Source of the DNA: Apibacter adventoris
GTDB taxonomy: Bacteria > Bacteroidota > Bacteroidia > Flavobacteriales > Weeksellaceae
Assembly: GCF_002964975.1 (NCBI RefSeq)
Contig: NZ_PSZM01000040.1
Coordinates: 281,000-344,999, forward strand
DNA: 64,000 nt
Direction: 5' to 3'
The translations under genes and the position numbers were made by a program. Below are positions 1 to 9,964 of this stretch, in pieces (positions within the stretch are counted from its first letter, which is position 1; each line of letters starts with the position of its first letter). Below the pieces are notes generated by a model. It saw only the letters and a program-made list of their open reading frames with translations. It ran no database searches and was not told the origin of the DNA.

Positions 1-3000
1 GTGCCAGAATTAATAATTTCCATTTGGTTAGCGCTTCAGGAGAAGTAAATGATAATTTTACATTTCCATTTTTATCTGTATACAAATTAGGGTAAAAAAA
101 GGCTGTTTCCTGTAAATTTGTTCTAATTTGAATTTCGGAAATTTGTGGAGAGGGTTTAACAGGAATTGGCGGATTAACTTTTGTCTTTCTTTCTTCTAAA
201 CTAGACAATTCTATCTTGTCTACTCTCTCCTCTGCCATATCTTGAGTCTCATCCATCATTGGCCGCGATACCGCCAACTGAGCTACATCACCCCAACGGG
301 AAAAATAAATGGGAAAGTCTTTTATATTTACTTCTTGAGGAATTCGATGTGAGTAAGATTTATAATTAGTATTTAACGTTAGAGATTTACTTTTATATCC
401 AAAAATTAAATGATTATATAAGATACCATAAGGAGAATATCCCCATGGAGAGAAAGAAAAGGTATTAGATTGAAACTGATCTAGGGAAGCATCATACATG
501 GTAGCCAACACTTCGGCGGTTACTTTATCTTTATCAGCACCGCTTACTGTTAATTCCCACTTTTCTTCTGCTCCCGGAGTTATTTTATCTCTAAATACTT
601 TAGTAGTGATTTTCAGATCCTTTGGCTGATTTAGAATTTGAACAGCTAATGTTTGATTTCTATAACCATTTTCTTTTATTACATATGCGGTAACAAATAA
701 CCCGTCTTTTACATATTCCTGATTAGCCTGTAAACTAAAAGAACCTTTACCCCCTTTTAATAATATATCTTTATGTATTATCCATTTTCCTCCTGATTCT
801 ATGTGTAAAATACCTGTAGCTCCTTCTAAATCTGATAATAAATTTAATGTAATGGTTTCTCCTACTTTATAAGATTTTTTATCAGTATGAATTGAAAAAA
901 ACAGATTATCTGTAGATTTTAAAGTTTGATTATCTAATATTTCAATCACTTTTTGGGTTTGTATACTGTCTTCTCCATATAAAGTGGTTGCCTGTATTAA
1001 GTAATATCCGCGAGATAATGACTCGGTTATTGCTACAGTATCAGATTTTTCGGTATTAAAAAAATAAGAAATTTCTTTTCCCTTTTTCCACAGCGCAGGA
1101 GTTTGTTCCTCTTTAGAATAAGGTAAATGAGGAAAATATTGATTGAAAGTTTTTTCATCATATAATTGATATTCAGGAATATCATCTATTTTATTGGGTA
1201 AAATAATCTTTTTTGGAGCTATTAATTCAATAATATTTATATTCCCTTGAGAAGGCAATTTTACATCGTTCAAACTAGTTGAACTAATAATTATTTGCTT
1301 AAATTCTTTCTGAGAGGCTTTTTCTGGTATTTGTAAGTTCAGTTTTTTTGGCAGATCTCCGATTGTAATTTGAGTTTCTGTGGTATGAGTTTCTCCGTTT
1401 ATATCTGTAACATCTGCATATATAGTATAAATATAAGTACGATAGTCTTTCTTCTCTAATGCTTTTTTAGATTTTGCTGTAAAGAGTATATTAAACTTAC
1501 CTTCTCCATCGGTAATAGTTTCTCCTTGTTGTATTGTTTCTACAATGGAAGGTATAGAATAATACCACCAATAATATGGGAATATTTCTTGTCGTTCTAC
1601 TCTATAAACTACTTTAGCATCTGATATGTAAGTCCCTGAAAAAGATAGAGCTTTACCTGATGCTTTTATTTCTTTATCTAAAGTATATTCACCTTGCGGC
1701 TTTTCAAGTATAACTTCAAATTTTGGGCGTTTATACTCTTCTACAGAGAAATAATGATTTGAATATGCATAATCTGAATCTAGATAATAATTTCCTGTTA
1801 AACCTCCTTGAGGAAGAATAAATTCTCCAAAAACACTTCCATATTCATTAGATACTAAATCTAAGGTAGACACAACTTCATTATTGGGATTATATAGTCT
1901 AAAAGTAACTTTTTGATTTTTTGTGATTAAAGATTTTTCTTTATCAACGGTGAATAAAATTGCTTTGAAATAGACCTTTTGACCTGGTCTGTATATAACT
2001 CGATCTGTAAAAATTGAAATATTATTATTCTTTGAAAAACTATTATCATCTCTTCCATAATAATAATTACTGGATGTGAGAGGAATATAAGAACTAGATT
2101 CAGAATTATAAATATAAAAAGTACTATTTTGATAATATCCAGTATCTTTCTTTAAATTCGGAAGTTGTATAAATCCATTTTTATCTGTTTTTAAATTAAT
2201 AGGGTCTGATAATATACGGGGTTTTTTGTCTGTATAGTTTAATTTCTCAAAAAGTTTTATAGAAATATTGGATAAAATTTGACCCGTTTTTCTGTTAACC
2301 AGCTGATAAGTAGAATTATCTTCTGATGCTGTCCTTATTAAAGACCAATTGTTTACCATAAAATAAGATGTTCCCAATAGATTACTATTTTTATCATTTT
2401 GAGGTATAAAATTTACAGTATTAGCAAATTCAATTTTATAATTTCCCTGAGGTAAACCTTCTAATCGTACTATGGTAGAATGATCTGAAAAATCATCAAA
2501 ATGTTTTAAATCTATATTCCCTTTTTTTATTATATTTTTAGTATTAGCAGAGAATATTCCCGTATCAATAACACTATTTTTTCTTGTTATCAAAGAAAAT
2601 TCTGTGGGATTTACTTCATAGATTCTGTAATATATTTTATCGAGATTTCGAGCGGTCACCGTAACAGGAATATTTTCATTGGGTAATAAAGTCTGATCGA
2701 AATTTACAGAGAATGTGGGCAATTGCAAAGAATGTTGCAAATTCACACAATTGGTAGACCATTGGTTATTTTTTTGATCAGCAACATGATTACAAATTTC
2801 AAATGCCTTTACTTTATCAGTATTTAAAATATTATTTGCTGCAGCGTAATATATATATGCAGAAAAGTCATTTTTAGGATATTTTTTTGCTAACCTGAGC
2901 AATTCTTCAGTTTTTTCTTCTGTTGGAATATCTTTTTCTATAACTTCTTTAAGTTCTGAATTAAGATACGCAGATTTTTCAACATCATTTTGGTGATATT

Positions 3001-3688
3001 TAATTATATCTTGGAAAAGAGAATTTTTAATTTTTTTATTTTGCTCATTAAATTCAGTATTATTATCTATGTAGGCATTTTTAGATAAAAAATCTATGTA
3101 TCTAAATACTAACACATCATACATTGTCGGATAAAGAATAATATCATCATAAGTAGTCAGGATTTTTTTCCAATTATCTGTTTTCTCATTTTGTAATAAT
3201 TCTTTATTATTGATAGACTCTTTATATAATTCAGAACTTTTTTGCAATAATTGCTTGGTTGTCCAGGTTCCAATGTCATCGGAATTATCTTGAGATTCTG
3301 TAATATTCATCCGAGACCAACGCGATTGATCTGCATATTCACTATAAAGTTTAGCCAACATAGATTGCAATATAGCTTTGGTAACTCCTTTACTAGATGA
3401 AATTTCTTTTTCAACATCTAAAATAATAAGTTTAAAAGAATCATTTTCATTATCTTCAGTAGTTTCAGATATTATTTTAGATTTATAAATATAAGATTGA
3501 ATAATTTCTATAGTGTTATTTTCTTTTTTTGCATGATTATAAATTTTATCAATTTCCGGTAATAATGATTTTACCTCTCCTTTTTGAGCTAGAGATTCTA
3601 TCTCTTTCCATTTCTGTTGATAATTAAAATCTTGTGCCATAATCATATATGGAATTGAAATTAGTAATAAAAAAAATAGCTTTTTCAT
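1..3688 (-). CDS. Alpha-2-macroglobulin family protein, 5' part only (3' end beyond window)
   Basis: About 1229 residues are visible; the gene runs off the left edge. It starts MKKLFFLLLISIPYMIMAQ, a signal peptide without a lipobox cysteine, so the product is exported to the periplasm or cell surface. A helical N-terminal region of about 350 residues is followed by beta-rich repeats, including an MG2-like stretch near 'IYRPGQKVYFKAI'. The visible end, 'SPEALTKWKLLIL', is the motif that opens the A2M domain in this family. Family members are thought to trap proteases; in Bacteroidota these large versions are common and often lack the thioester. The thioester region is outside the window, so its presence cannot be judged. 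It is divergent from valS. The family assignment is firm and the role is inferred. Confidence 0.85.
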   Translation of the reverse strand, partial: MKKLFFLLLISIPYMIMAQDFNYQQKWKEIESLAQKGEVKSLLPEIDKIYNHAKKENNTIEIIQSYIYKSKIISETTEDNENDSFKLIILDVEKEISSSKGVTKAILQSMLAKLYSEYADQSRWSRMNITESQDNSDDIGTWTTKQLLQKSSELYKESINNKELLQNEKTDNWKKILTTYDDIILYPTMYDVLVFRYIDFLSKNAYIDNNTEFNEQNKKIKNSLFQDIIKYHQNDVEKSAYLNSELKEVIEKDIPTEEKTEELLRLAKKYPKNDFSAYIYYAAANNILNTDKVKAFEICNHVADQKNNQWSTNCVNLQHSLQLPTFSVNFDQTLLPNENIPVTVTARNLDKIYYRIYEVNPTEFSLITRKNSVIDTGIFSANTKNIIKKGNIDLKHFDDFSDHSTIVRLEGLPQGNYKIEFANTVNFIPQNDKNSNLLGTSYFMVNNWSLIRTASEDNSTYQLVNRKTGQILSNISIKLFEKLNYTDKKPRILSDPINLKTDKNGFIQLPNLKKDTGYYQNSTFYIYNSESSSYIPLTSSNYYYGRDDNSFSKNNNISIFTDRVIYRPGQKVYFKAILFTVDKEKSLITKNQKVTFRLYNPNNEVVSTLDLVSNEYGSVFGEFILPQGGLTGNYYLDSDYAYSNHYFSVEEYKRPKFEVILEKPQGEYTLDKEIKASGKALSFSGTYISDAKVVYRVERQEIFPYYWWYYSIPSIVETIQQGETITDGEGKFNILFTAKSKKALEKKDYRTYIYTIYADVTDINGETHTTETQITIGDLPKKLNLQIPEKASQKEFKQIIISSTSLNDVKLPSQGNINIIELIAPKKIILPNKIDDIPEYQLYDEKTFNQYFPHLPYSKEEQTPALWKKGKEISYFFNTEKSDTVAITESLSRGYYLIQATTLYGEDSIQTQKVIEILDNQTLKSTDNLFFSIHTDKKSYKVGETITLNLLSDLEGATGILHIESGGKWIIHKDILLKGGKGSFSLQANQEYVKDGLFVTAYVIKENGYRNQTLAVQILNQPKDLKITTKVFRDKITPGAEEKWELTVSGADKDKVTAEVLATMYDASLDQFQSNTFSFSPWGYSPYGILYNHLIFGYKSKSLTLNTNYKSYSHRIPQEVNIKDFPIYFSRWGDVAQLAVSRPMMDETQDMAEERVDKIELSSLEERKTKVNPPIPVKPSPQISEIQIRTNLQETAFFYPNLYTDKNGNVKLSFTSPEALTKWKLLILA

Positions 3689-4154
3689 ACTTTTTTTGTT
3701 AGGTTATTAAATGTACTGATTTATGTCTAAATATTATAATAATAGATACATTAAACATTAAAATTCCATAAAATTTTATATAAAAATTAATTTATAAAAA
3801 ATGGAAATCAGATCATGAGTTAATTTATTAATTAAAAATATATTTAAAATATTAACATAAACAGATTATTTACTTTATATTATTAAATATAATCAATTAT
3901 TTCTATATATAAATAATTATTTCTCTTTGAAAATAAATTATTTAAAATTATACTATTTTACTATCTTTTAAAGTATAAGTTTTTTTATATGACTATAATT
4001 TTAAAATAAAAATTATAACAAAAAAATAAGCAAAATACCAATACTAAAAAAATAAAACAGATTTCTTAGACTAAAAAAGTGGATGTGACTATAATTTTTT
4101 TAAAAAACAACCTAAAATATTACCTTTGTAAGGTCTTTAATAAAATATAAGTAT
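3689..4154. other. Divergent intergenic region between the macroglobulin-like gene and valS
   Basis: This stretch of 466 bases is extremely AT-rich. The only signal I can support is the -7 box of valS at 4121-4128. No open frame or hairpin of note was seen, and no clear box was found for the minus-strand gene. Confidence 0.6.
4121..4128 (+). promoter_or_regulatory. Bacteroidota -7 box (TACCTTTG) for valS
   Basis: TACCTTTG fits TAnnTTTG and lies 26 nt before the valS ATG. No TTTG is present at the expected -33 distance, so this rests on the -7 element alone. Confidence 0.55.
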
Positions 4155-6773
4155 ATGTCAGAAATTGCAGCAAAATATTCCCCTGTTGATGTAGAATCTA
4201 AATGGTATAACTTTTGGTTGGAAAATAGATTTTTTCATTCCGAACCTAATGAAAAAAAATCTTATACTATTGTAATTCCTCCTCCTAATGTTACCGGTAT
4301 ATTACATATGGGACATATGCTTAATAACACTATTCAGGATGTATTAATAAGACGTGCTAGAATGTTGGGGTATAATGCTTGTTGGATTCCGGGAACAGAT
4401 CATGCTTCTATTGCTACTGAAGCCAAAGTTGTAAATAAGTTAAAAGAAGAAGGAATAAGCAAATTAGACATAGGTCGAGAAAAATTTTTAGAACATGCCT
4501 GGGAATGGACCCGTAAACATGGGGGAATTATATTAGAACAATTGAAAAAATTAGGTTGTTCCTGCGATTGGGACAGAACTAAATTTACTTTAGATGATGA
4601 TTTATACAATTCGGTAATTAAATGCTTTGTAGACCTTTATAATAGAGGATATATATATAAAGGTTATAAAATGATTAACTGGGATCCTGAAGCTAAAACA
4701 AATATTTCAGATGAAGAAGTTATTCACAAAGAACAAAATGGAAAATTATATTATTTAAAATACCAAATAGTGGGTGATTATTCATACATAGTAGTAGCTA
4801 CAACCCGACCTGAAACTATTTTTGGAGATACAGCCGTATGTATAAATCCGCAAGATGAAAGGTATACTTTTTTGAAAGGAAAAAAAGTTATAGTTCCTTT
4901 GGTAGAAAGAGAAGTTTCCGTTATTGAGGATGAGTATGTAGACATGGAGTTCGGAACAGGATGCCTGAAAATAACTCCCGCACATGATGTAAATGACTAT
5001 AAATTAGGTAAAAAGCATAATCTGGAGAGTATAGATATATTTAATGATGATGCTACATTAAATAAAAACGGGAAACAATATGAAGGAAAGAATCGTTTTA
5101 TTGTAAGAAAAGAAATAGTAGAAGAATTAAAACATCTTAATCTTTTAGAAAAAGAAGAAGATCATATAAATAAAGTAGGAACTTCTGAAAGAACCGGTGC
5201 TGTAATTGAACCTAAGATTTCAGTTCAGTGGTTTATGAAAATGAAAGATTTTGCAACCCCAGCATTAGAAGTGGTAATGAATAATGAACTTAAGCTATAT
5301 CCTGAAAGATATAAAAACACTTATAAAAACTGGTTAGAAGATGTGCACGACTGGAATATATCTCGACAGCTTTGGTGGGGACATCGTATTCCAGCATATT
5401 ATTATGGAGAAGGAAAAGATGAATTTGTAGTAGCCGAAACCCGTGAAGAAGCATTAATACTAGCTCAGAAAAAAAATTCTACTTTAACTTTAGAAGATTT
5501 AAAACAAGAAGAAGATGTTTTAGATACCTGGTTTTCCTCATGGTTATGGCCTATTTCTGTATTCAATGGAATTAATGAACCCGATAATGAAGAAATAAAA
5601 TATTACTATCCTACACAAGATTTAGTAACAGGACCAGACATTATTTTCTTTTGGATAGCAAGAATGGTTATGGCTGGATATGCCTTTAGAAATGAAAAAC
5701 CTTTTTCTAATGTTTATTTCACTGGTATTGTAAGAGATAAACAAAGAAGAAAAATGTCTAAGCAATTAGGAAATTCTCCAGATCCTTTGGAATTAATAAA
5801 TAAATATGGTGCAGATGGTGTACGTGTAGGGGTTTTATTAAGTTCTTCGGCCGGGAATGACCTTATGTTTGATGAAGATTTATGTTTACAAGGTCGAAAC
5901 TTTGCTAATAAAATATGGAATTCATTTCGGTTAATAAAGTCTTGGAATGTAGACACAACTAAAAAAATTCCTGCAGAAAATAAAGAAGCCATAAAATGGA
6001 TAAAAAATAAAATAGCACAAACAATTACTTGGGTAAATACTGATTTTAAGAAATTCAGAATATCAGATTCTTTAATGAACATTTATAAATTAATATGGGA
6101 TGATTATTGTTCATGGTATTTAGAAAGTGTAAAACCTCCTTTTGGAGAAAAAATAGATTCTGTAACATATAATGACACACTTTTTATTTTAGAAGATTTA
6201 TTAAAATTATTACATCCTTATATGCCATTTATATCTGAAGAAATCTGGCAAAATATAAAAGAAAGGGGAACTTATAATAGTTTGATTATTGCAACTTATC
6301 CCTCTGCCAGTATATTTGAGGAAAATATTATTTCTGAATTTGAAAAAACTAAAGAAATAATAACCGGAGTACGTAATTTTAGGTCTGAAAAAGGTATTTC
6401 CCCTAAAGAGCCTTTAGAACTCATCATAAAATCTAAAGATGCTTTAAATAATGTTGAAATTATTAAAAAATTAGCTAATATATCTGAAGTACAACATAAT
6501 TTAGAATCTCAACAACCAGTTTACACATTTCTTGTAGGTAAAACAGAATTTGCTATTCCTTTTTCACAAGCTATAGATATAGAAGCTGAAAAAAATAAAA
6601 TACAAGAAGAAATTAATTATCTACAAGGTTTCTTAAAAAGTGTAAATGCCAAATTGTCTAATGATAAATTTATAAATGGAGCTCCAGAAAAAGTAGTAGA
6701 AATTGAAAAGAAAAAACAATCTGATACTTTAGAAAAATTAGCAATACTTGAAGAAAATTTAAAAAACTTATAA
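4155..6773 (+). CDS. valS: Valine--tRNA ligase
   Basis: Cytoplasmic class I aminoacyl-tRNA synthetase that charges tRNA-Val. The 872 residues are a normal length. The HIGH signature is H51-M-G-H54 in 'GILHMGHML', and the KMSKS loop is K533-M-S-K-Q537, where the final Ser is replaced by Gln. The CP1 editing domain lies between the two (about residues 190-340, 'ATTRPETIFGDTAV'). The C-terminus (about residues 805-872) is a Lys/Glu-rich coiled coil, the tRNA-binding arm typical of ValRS. The gene stands alone with its own promoter and has no partner downstream in the same operon. Confidence 0.97.
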   Translation: MSEIAAKYSPVDVESKWYNFWLENRFFHSEPNEKKSYTIVIPPPNVTGILHMGHMLNNTIQDVLIRRARMLGYNACWIPGTDHASIATEAKVVNKLKEEGISKLDIGREKFLEHAWEWTRKHGGIILEQLKKLGCSCDWDRTKFTLDDDLYNSVIKCFVDLYNRGYIYKGYKMINWDPEAKTNISDEEVIHKEQNGKLYYLKYQIVGDYSYIVVATTRPETIFGDTAVCINPQDERYTFLKGKKVIVPLVEREVSVIEDEYVDMEFGTGCLKITPAHDVNDYKLGKKHNLESIDIFNDDATLNKNGKQYEGKNRFIVRKEIVEELKHLNLLEKEEDHINKVGTSERTGAVIEPKISVQWFMKMKDFATPALEVVMNNELKLYPERYKNTYKNWLEDVHDWNISRQLWWGHRIPAYYYGEGKDEFVVAETREEALILAQKKNSTLTLEDLKQEEDVLDTWFSSWLWPISVFNGINEPDNEEIKYYYPTQDLVTGPDIIFFWIARMVMAGYAFRNEKPFSNVYFTGIVRDKQRRKMSKQLGNSPDPLELINKYGADGVRVGVLLSSSAGNDLMFDEDLCLQGRNFANKIWNSFRLIKSWNVDTTKKIPAENKEAIKWIKNKIAQTITWVNTDFKKFRISDSLMNIYKLIWDDYCSWYLESVKPPFGEKIDSVTYNDTLFILEDLLKLLHPYMPFISEEIWQNIKERGTYNSLIIATYPSASIFEENIISEFEKTKEIITGVRNFRSEKGISPKEPLELIIKSKDALNNVEIIKKLANISEVQHNLESQQPVYTFLVGKTEFAIPFSQAIDIEAEKNKIQEEINYLQGFLKSVNAKLSNDKFINGAPEKVVEIEKKKQSDTLEKLAILEENLKNL

Positions 6774-6952
6774 AAAATATCTCTAATAAGTCAGATAAAA
6801 GGAATTGTTGTAACCGAAAATAATATATTTATCAAAGGATAAAAAATGAAATTTATAATAATTACATCGACACTCTATAAACTAAATAGATAATAATTAT
6901 AATTGTATTTTAAAATTATATAATAAGTTATTTATTTTATACGAAATTGTAG

Positions 6953-6960
6953 TAGCTTTG
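6953..6960 (+). promoter_or_regulatory. Possible -7 box (TAGCTTTG)
   Basis: TAGCTTTG fits TAnnTTTG. At the -33 distance there is only a partial match (TATTT). The start site would be about 150 nt upstream of the gene at 7119. Confidence 0.4.
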
Positions 6961-7014
6961 TTAAAGTTAATTGCGTCTTATGAATTTAAGTGTTCTTTAA
7001 AATTATAAATCATT

Positions 7015-7067
7015 TAGGATAACCAACTTATTTAAAATTGAATATAGTGAAGTTATCCTATTTTTTT
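7015..7067 (+). terminator. Hairpin with T tract upstream of 7119: attenuator or end of a short transcript
   Basis: TAGGATAAC (7015-7023) pairs perfectly with GTTATCCTA (7052-7060) around a 28-nt loop, and seven T follow. It lies between a promoter-like box (6953) and the coding start (7119), so it would act inside the leader or end a small RNA of about 100 nt. The stem is short and AT-rich. Confidence 0.35.
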
Positions 7068-7118
7068 AAATTTATTATTTCATTTCAATTTTTTTTAGAG
7101 TATTAAAAAAAACTTTTT

Positions 7119-8030
7119 ATGAAAACTTTAGTAATGAAAATATATGCTTTATTTTTCTTATTTTTTACAAACTTTTTACCTGCTCAAAATAAAACAGATA
7201 CTTTGAATTTATCTGAAATACCTATACAGTTTACATTATCAAAAAAAATACATGAAACCTCAGGTGTGGAATTTTATAATGATTTTCTTTATACATTAAA
7301 TGATAGCGGTAATCAACCTGAAATCTACAAATTAAGTTCTCAAAATGGAGAAATATTACAAACCATTAAAATTAAGGATGCTACAAATGTAGATTGGGAA
7401 GAAACTGCCCGAAAAGGAGATACTCTATTTATAGGTGATTTTGGGAATAATTTAGGAAATAGAAAGGACCTTACTATTTATTCAATAATTATACCTCAAG
7501 AGACTTTATCAAAAAATATTGAAGTCAATATATTACATACTTATTACTTTAATTTTGAAGATCAAATAAATTTTAACAATAAGGAATATCTAGTAACTAA
7601 TTTTGATTGTGAGGCTTTTGTATACTATGATAAAAAACTTCATATTTTTACTAAACGATGGGGTGATTACCAGACAACACACTATGAACTTAATCTTAAT
7701 ACTACTAAAAAAACTCTTACTGCAAAAAAGATAGAAACTTTCAATACCGAATGTGTTATAACAGGTGCCGATATATATAATAAAGAATTATATCTTATAG
7801 GATATACTAAGGATGGATTTGCATATACATGGAAATTTATAAATTTTTCTGATGGAAAATTTTTTAATGGAGAGGCTCAAAAAACTTTTATTGGTTTAAC
7901 TCCTATGATTAGTCAGACAGAAGGTATAGCAATATCAAAAGATAAAATTTATATTACCGGTGAAGAAATGAATTATTCTTTATTTAAGGTACAACCTACT
8001 TTATATATTATAGATAAAAATAAATTATAA
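7119..8030 (+). CDS. Secreted protein of unknown function, beta-propeller-like
   Basis: 303 residues with a signal peptide ending near 'FLPAQ' (residue 22). The mature part has repeating units such as 'FLYTLNDSGNQPEIYKLS', 'DTLFIGDFGNN' and 'IYITGEEMNYSLF', reminiscent of SdiA-regulated/SMP-30-like propellers found in secreted Bacteroidota proteins. No catalytic residues can be named with confidence. A second ATG at 7134 (MKIYALFF) would also give a good signal peptide and may be the true start. The gene converges with the LpxR-like gene. I do not recognise a specific function. Confidence 0.6.
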   Translation: MKTLVMKIYALFFLFFTNFLPAQNKTDTLNLSEIPIQFTLSKKIHETSGVEFYNDFLYTLNDSGNQPEIYKLSSQNGEILQTIKIKDATNVDWEETARKGDTLFIGDFGNNLGNRKDLTIYSIIIPQETLSKNIEVNILHTYYFNFEDQINFNNKEYLVTNFDCEAFVYYDKKLHIFTKRWGDYQTTHYELNLNTTKKTLTAKKIETFNTECVITGADIYNKELYLIGYTKDGFAYTWKFINFSDGKFFNGEAQKTFIGLTPMISQTEGIAISKDKIYITGEEMNYSLFKVQPTLYIIDKNKL

Positions 8031-8059
8031 TTAATTTATTTACAATAAACTAAATATGT

Positions 8060-8998
8060 TTATTTAAACAAATACTTTAACTCTATAGTTCCATACCATT
8101 GAGTTTTTTCTTGTAAAGAAGTTTCTTTTGTTTGATAATTAATTGCAAGATTTAAAGCATAACGATTCCATGTTTTCATTATCCCTACAATTTGATGGTA
8201 CAATAATGGATTTAATTTACCTGTAACAGGACCTTTATCTTTTCTAAAAGCACCTCCTTCGATAGTTGCATTATAAGCATATACTAAAAGTGACGGTTGA
8301 TAATAAAAGAAAAATTCCTTATGGGAATTTTTATATTTTGCATTTAATCTCGTATTCCAATATGAAGTAGATAAATTATTATTAAACTTTCCCCATCTAA
8401 TTAAACTACCCAATTTAATATTATCAAAAAATAAACCTGCTCTTGCTCCTGCAATAGCCTGAATTTCAAAATTATCTTTAATAGGAATTTCTTTAATCCA
8501 TGTTAATTCACCATTTATTCCTATGGAGTTTTTTAATTGAAAATCCCATTGTTTTTTTGGGTCATACATATCAAATAAATGATGTATAAATACCTGTGTT
8601 TCTTTCCCAAAAGATATAGGTCCAATAGAAGCTATAGAAACTCCCCATTTTATCATTTCTTTATTTTTTGTAAACTGAGTTTGTTTATAAGATATATATA
8701 AATAGGCTGTTACTGGTCGATCTATATTTATTAGTTTAGAATAGTTTCCATTCTGTGCATTATAAATATTTTGTCCTAAAGAAAAAGTAGCTATTTTTAA
8801 TGAATCTTTATTTTTTTTCGATTTCCAATTTACATAAAATTCTAGACCGTTGGTATAATATCCATCATCCCCTAATAACATGTATGCATCATTTTCAGAA
8901 ATAATACCAAATTCTTTTGTATAAAAATCTTTATTATTTTGAGAAAATATATTTATATATATAAGAAATATTAATATAGATATATAAGATTTTTTCAA
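8060..8998 (-). CDS. LpxR-family lipid A deacylase (DUF2219), outer-membrane beta-barrel
   Basis: 312 residues with a signal peptide ending at about 'NIFSQ'. The N-terminal mature segment 'SENDAYMLLGDDGYYTNG' carries the family signature (Asn-Asp pair, then YYTNG). A histidine-bearing segment 'HHLFDMYDPKKQWDFQL' matches the region with the catalytic His of LpxR. The rest alternates as barrel strands and ends in 'LKYLFK' with a C-terminal aromatic residue. Characterised LpxR removes the 3'-acyloxyacyl group from lipid A in the outer membrane. It lies 12 nt after prmC and is probably co-transcribed. Whether it is active on this organism's lipid A is inferred. Confidence 0.75.
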   Translation of the reverse strand: MKKSYISILIFLIYINIFSQNNKDFYTKEFGIISENDAYMLLGDDGYYTNGLEFYVNWKSKKNKDSLKIATFSLGQNIYNAQNGNYSKLINIDRPVTAYLYISYKQTQFTKNKEMIKWGVSIASIGPISFGKETQVFIHHLFDMYDPKKQWDFQLKNSIGINGELTWIKEIPIKDNFEIQAIAGARAGLFFDNIKLGSLIRWGKFNNNLSTSYWNTRLNAKYKNSHKEFFFYYQPSLLVYAYNATIEGGAFRKDKGPVTGKLNPLLYHQIVGIMKTWNRYALNLAINYQTKETSLQEKTQWYGTIELKYLFK

Positions 8999-9010
8999 AA
9001 TAATTAAATT

Positions 9011-9880
9011 TTATTTTATTGCAGCTTCAGCTTTTATCATTCTATAATTACCAGATAGATCTTTCTTTAACTCAACAAAAGTAAAATATTTCAAAAATAA
9101 TTCCTGAGTTTCTTCACTTAAATTCTGATTAATTTCTATATATATTTTACCTTTTTCATTTAAATTCATCATAGAAAATTTAATAATTTCCTTATAAAAA
9201 ATCAAAGGATTTTCATCCGTCACAAATAGTGCTTCATTAGGTTCAAATTTATAAACTCTTTCATCCATATCTCTTTTTTCGGATTTTTTTATGTAAGGCG
9301 GATTAGATACAATAATATCATATTTTTTATTTGTATTTATTTTTTCAGAATCCAATAAATTTGTTTGAATATAATTTACGGAGACTTTATTAAGTACAGA
9401 ATTTTTTTGAGATAGTTCTAAAGCTTTTTCACTCACATCAATACCATCTATTTGAGATTTAGGTAAATTTTTTGCTAAAGCTATGCTGATACATCCACTA
9501 CCCGAACATAAGTCTATAATTTGTAATTTTTGATTTTTATTATTAATATCTTTTAAAATCCACTCGACCAACTCTTCCGTTTCCGGTCTGGGAATAAGAA
9601 CATTTTTATTAACAAGGATTTCACAACCAAAAAATATTGTACTTCCTAATACATATTGATAAGGTATACCTTCTTTTAATTGAAATAATGCATTTAGAAA
9701 AAGAATATATTTTAAATCATTTTCATCTTTTAATTCATTTAAAGATAATTTTAAAATAGATTTATTTATATGAAGATAATTTTCAGCCAGAGCATAAAAT
9801 ATGATATCTATTTCTTGAAGAGAATATTGTTCAGATAATTGTTTAATATATTGCTGTCTGATTTCTGATAAAGATTTCAT
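9011..9880 (-). CDS. prmC: Peptide chain release factor N5-glutamine methyltransferase
   Basis: Methylates the GGQ glutamine of release factors RF1 and RF2 using S-adenosylmethionine. 289 residues with a helical N-terminal substrate-binding domain (about 1-90), then a Rossmann methyltransferase domain with the SAM motif 'IIDLCSGSGCISIAL' (about 121-135) and the catalytic N193-PPY196 motif. 'LIPRPETEELV' (about 95-105) is also typical. The LpxR-like gene follows 12 nt later. It begins just past the secA terminator, so it needs its own promoter, which I could not identify. Confidence 0.95.
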   Translation of the reverse strand: MKSLSEIRQQYIKQLSEQYSLQEIDIIFYALAENYLHINKSILKLSLNELKDENDLKYILFLNALFQLKEGIPYQYVLGSTIFFGCEILVNKNVLIPRPETEELVEWILKDINNKNQKLQIIDLCSGSGCISIALAKNLPKSQIDGIDVSEKALELSQKNSVLNKVSVNYIQTNLLDSEKINTNKKYDIIVSNPPYIKKSEKRDMDERVYKFEPNEALFVTDENPLIFYKEIIKFSMMNLNEKGKIYIEINQNLSEETQELFLKYFTFVELKKDLSGNYRMIKAEAAIK

Positions 9881-9900
9881 TTTAAAAATTTCTCTAAATT

Positions 9901-9937
9901 AATAAAAAACCGGAATAAATTTTTATTTATTCCGGTT
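9901..9937 (-). terminator. Rho-independent terminator of secA
   Basis: AACCGGAATAAAT (9908-9920) and ATTTATTCCGGTT (9925-9937) form a perfect 13-bp stem with a TTTT loop. Read on the minus strand, a T-rich run follows the stem. It begins 28 nt after the secA stop codon. Confidence 0.85.
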
Positions 9938-9964
9938 AAGTATAGTTATATTATACTATAATTT

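Larger units (their letters stand above)
6774..7118. other. Intergenic region with promoter-like box and hairpin
   Basis: This gap of 345 bases between valS and the next plus-strand gene holds a -7-like box at 6953-6960 and a hairpin with a T tract at 7015-7067. Nothing else was recognised. The leader between box and gene is unusually long (about 158 nt). Confidence 0.5.
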
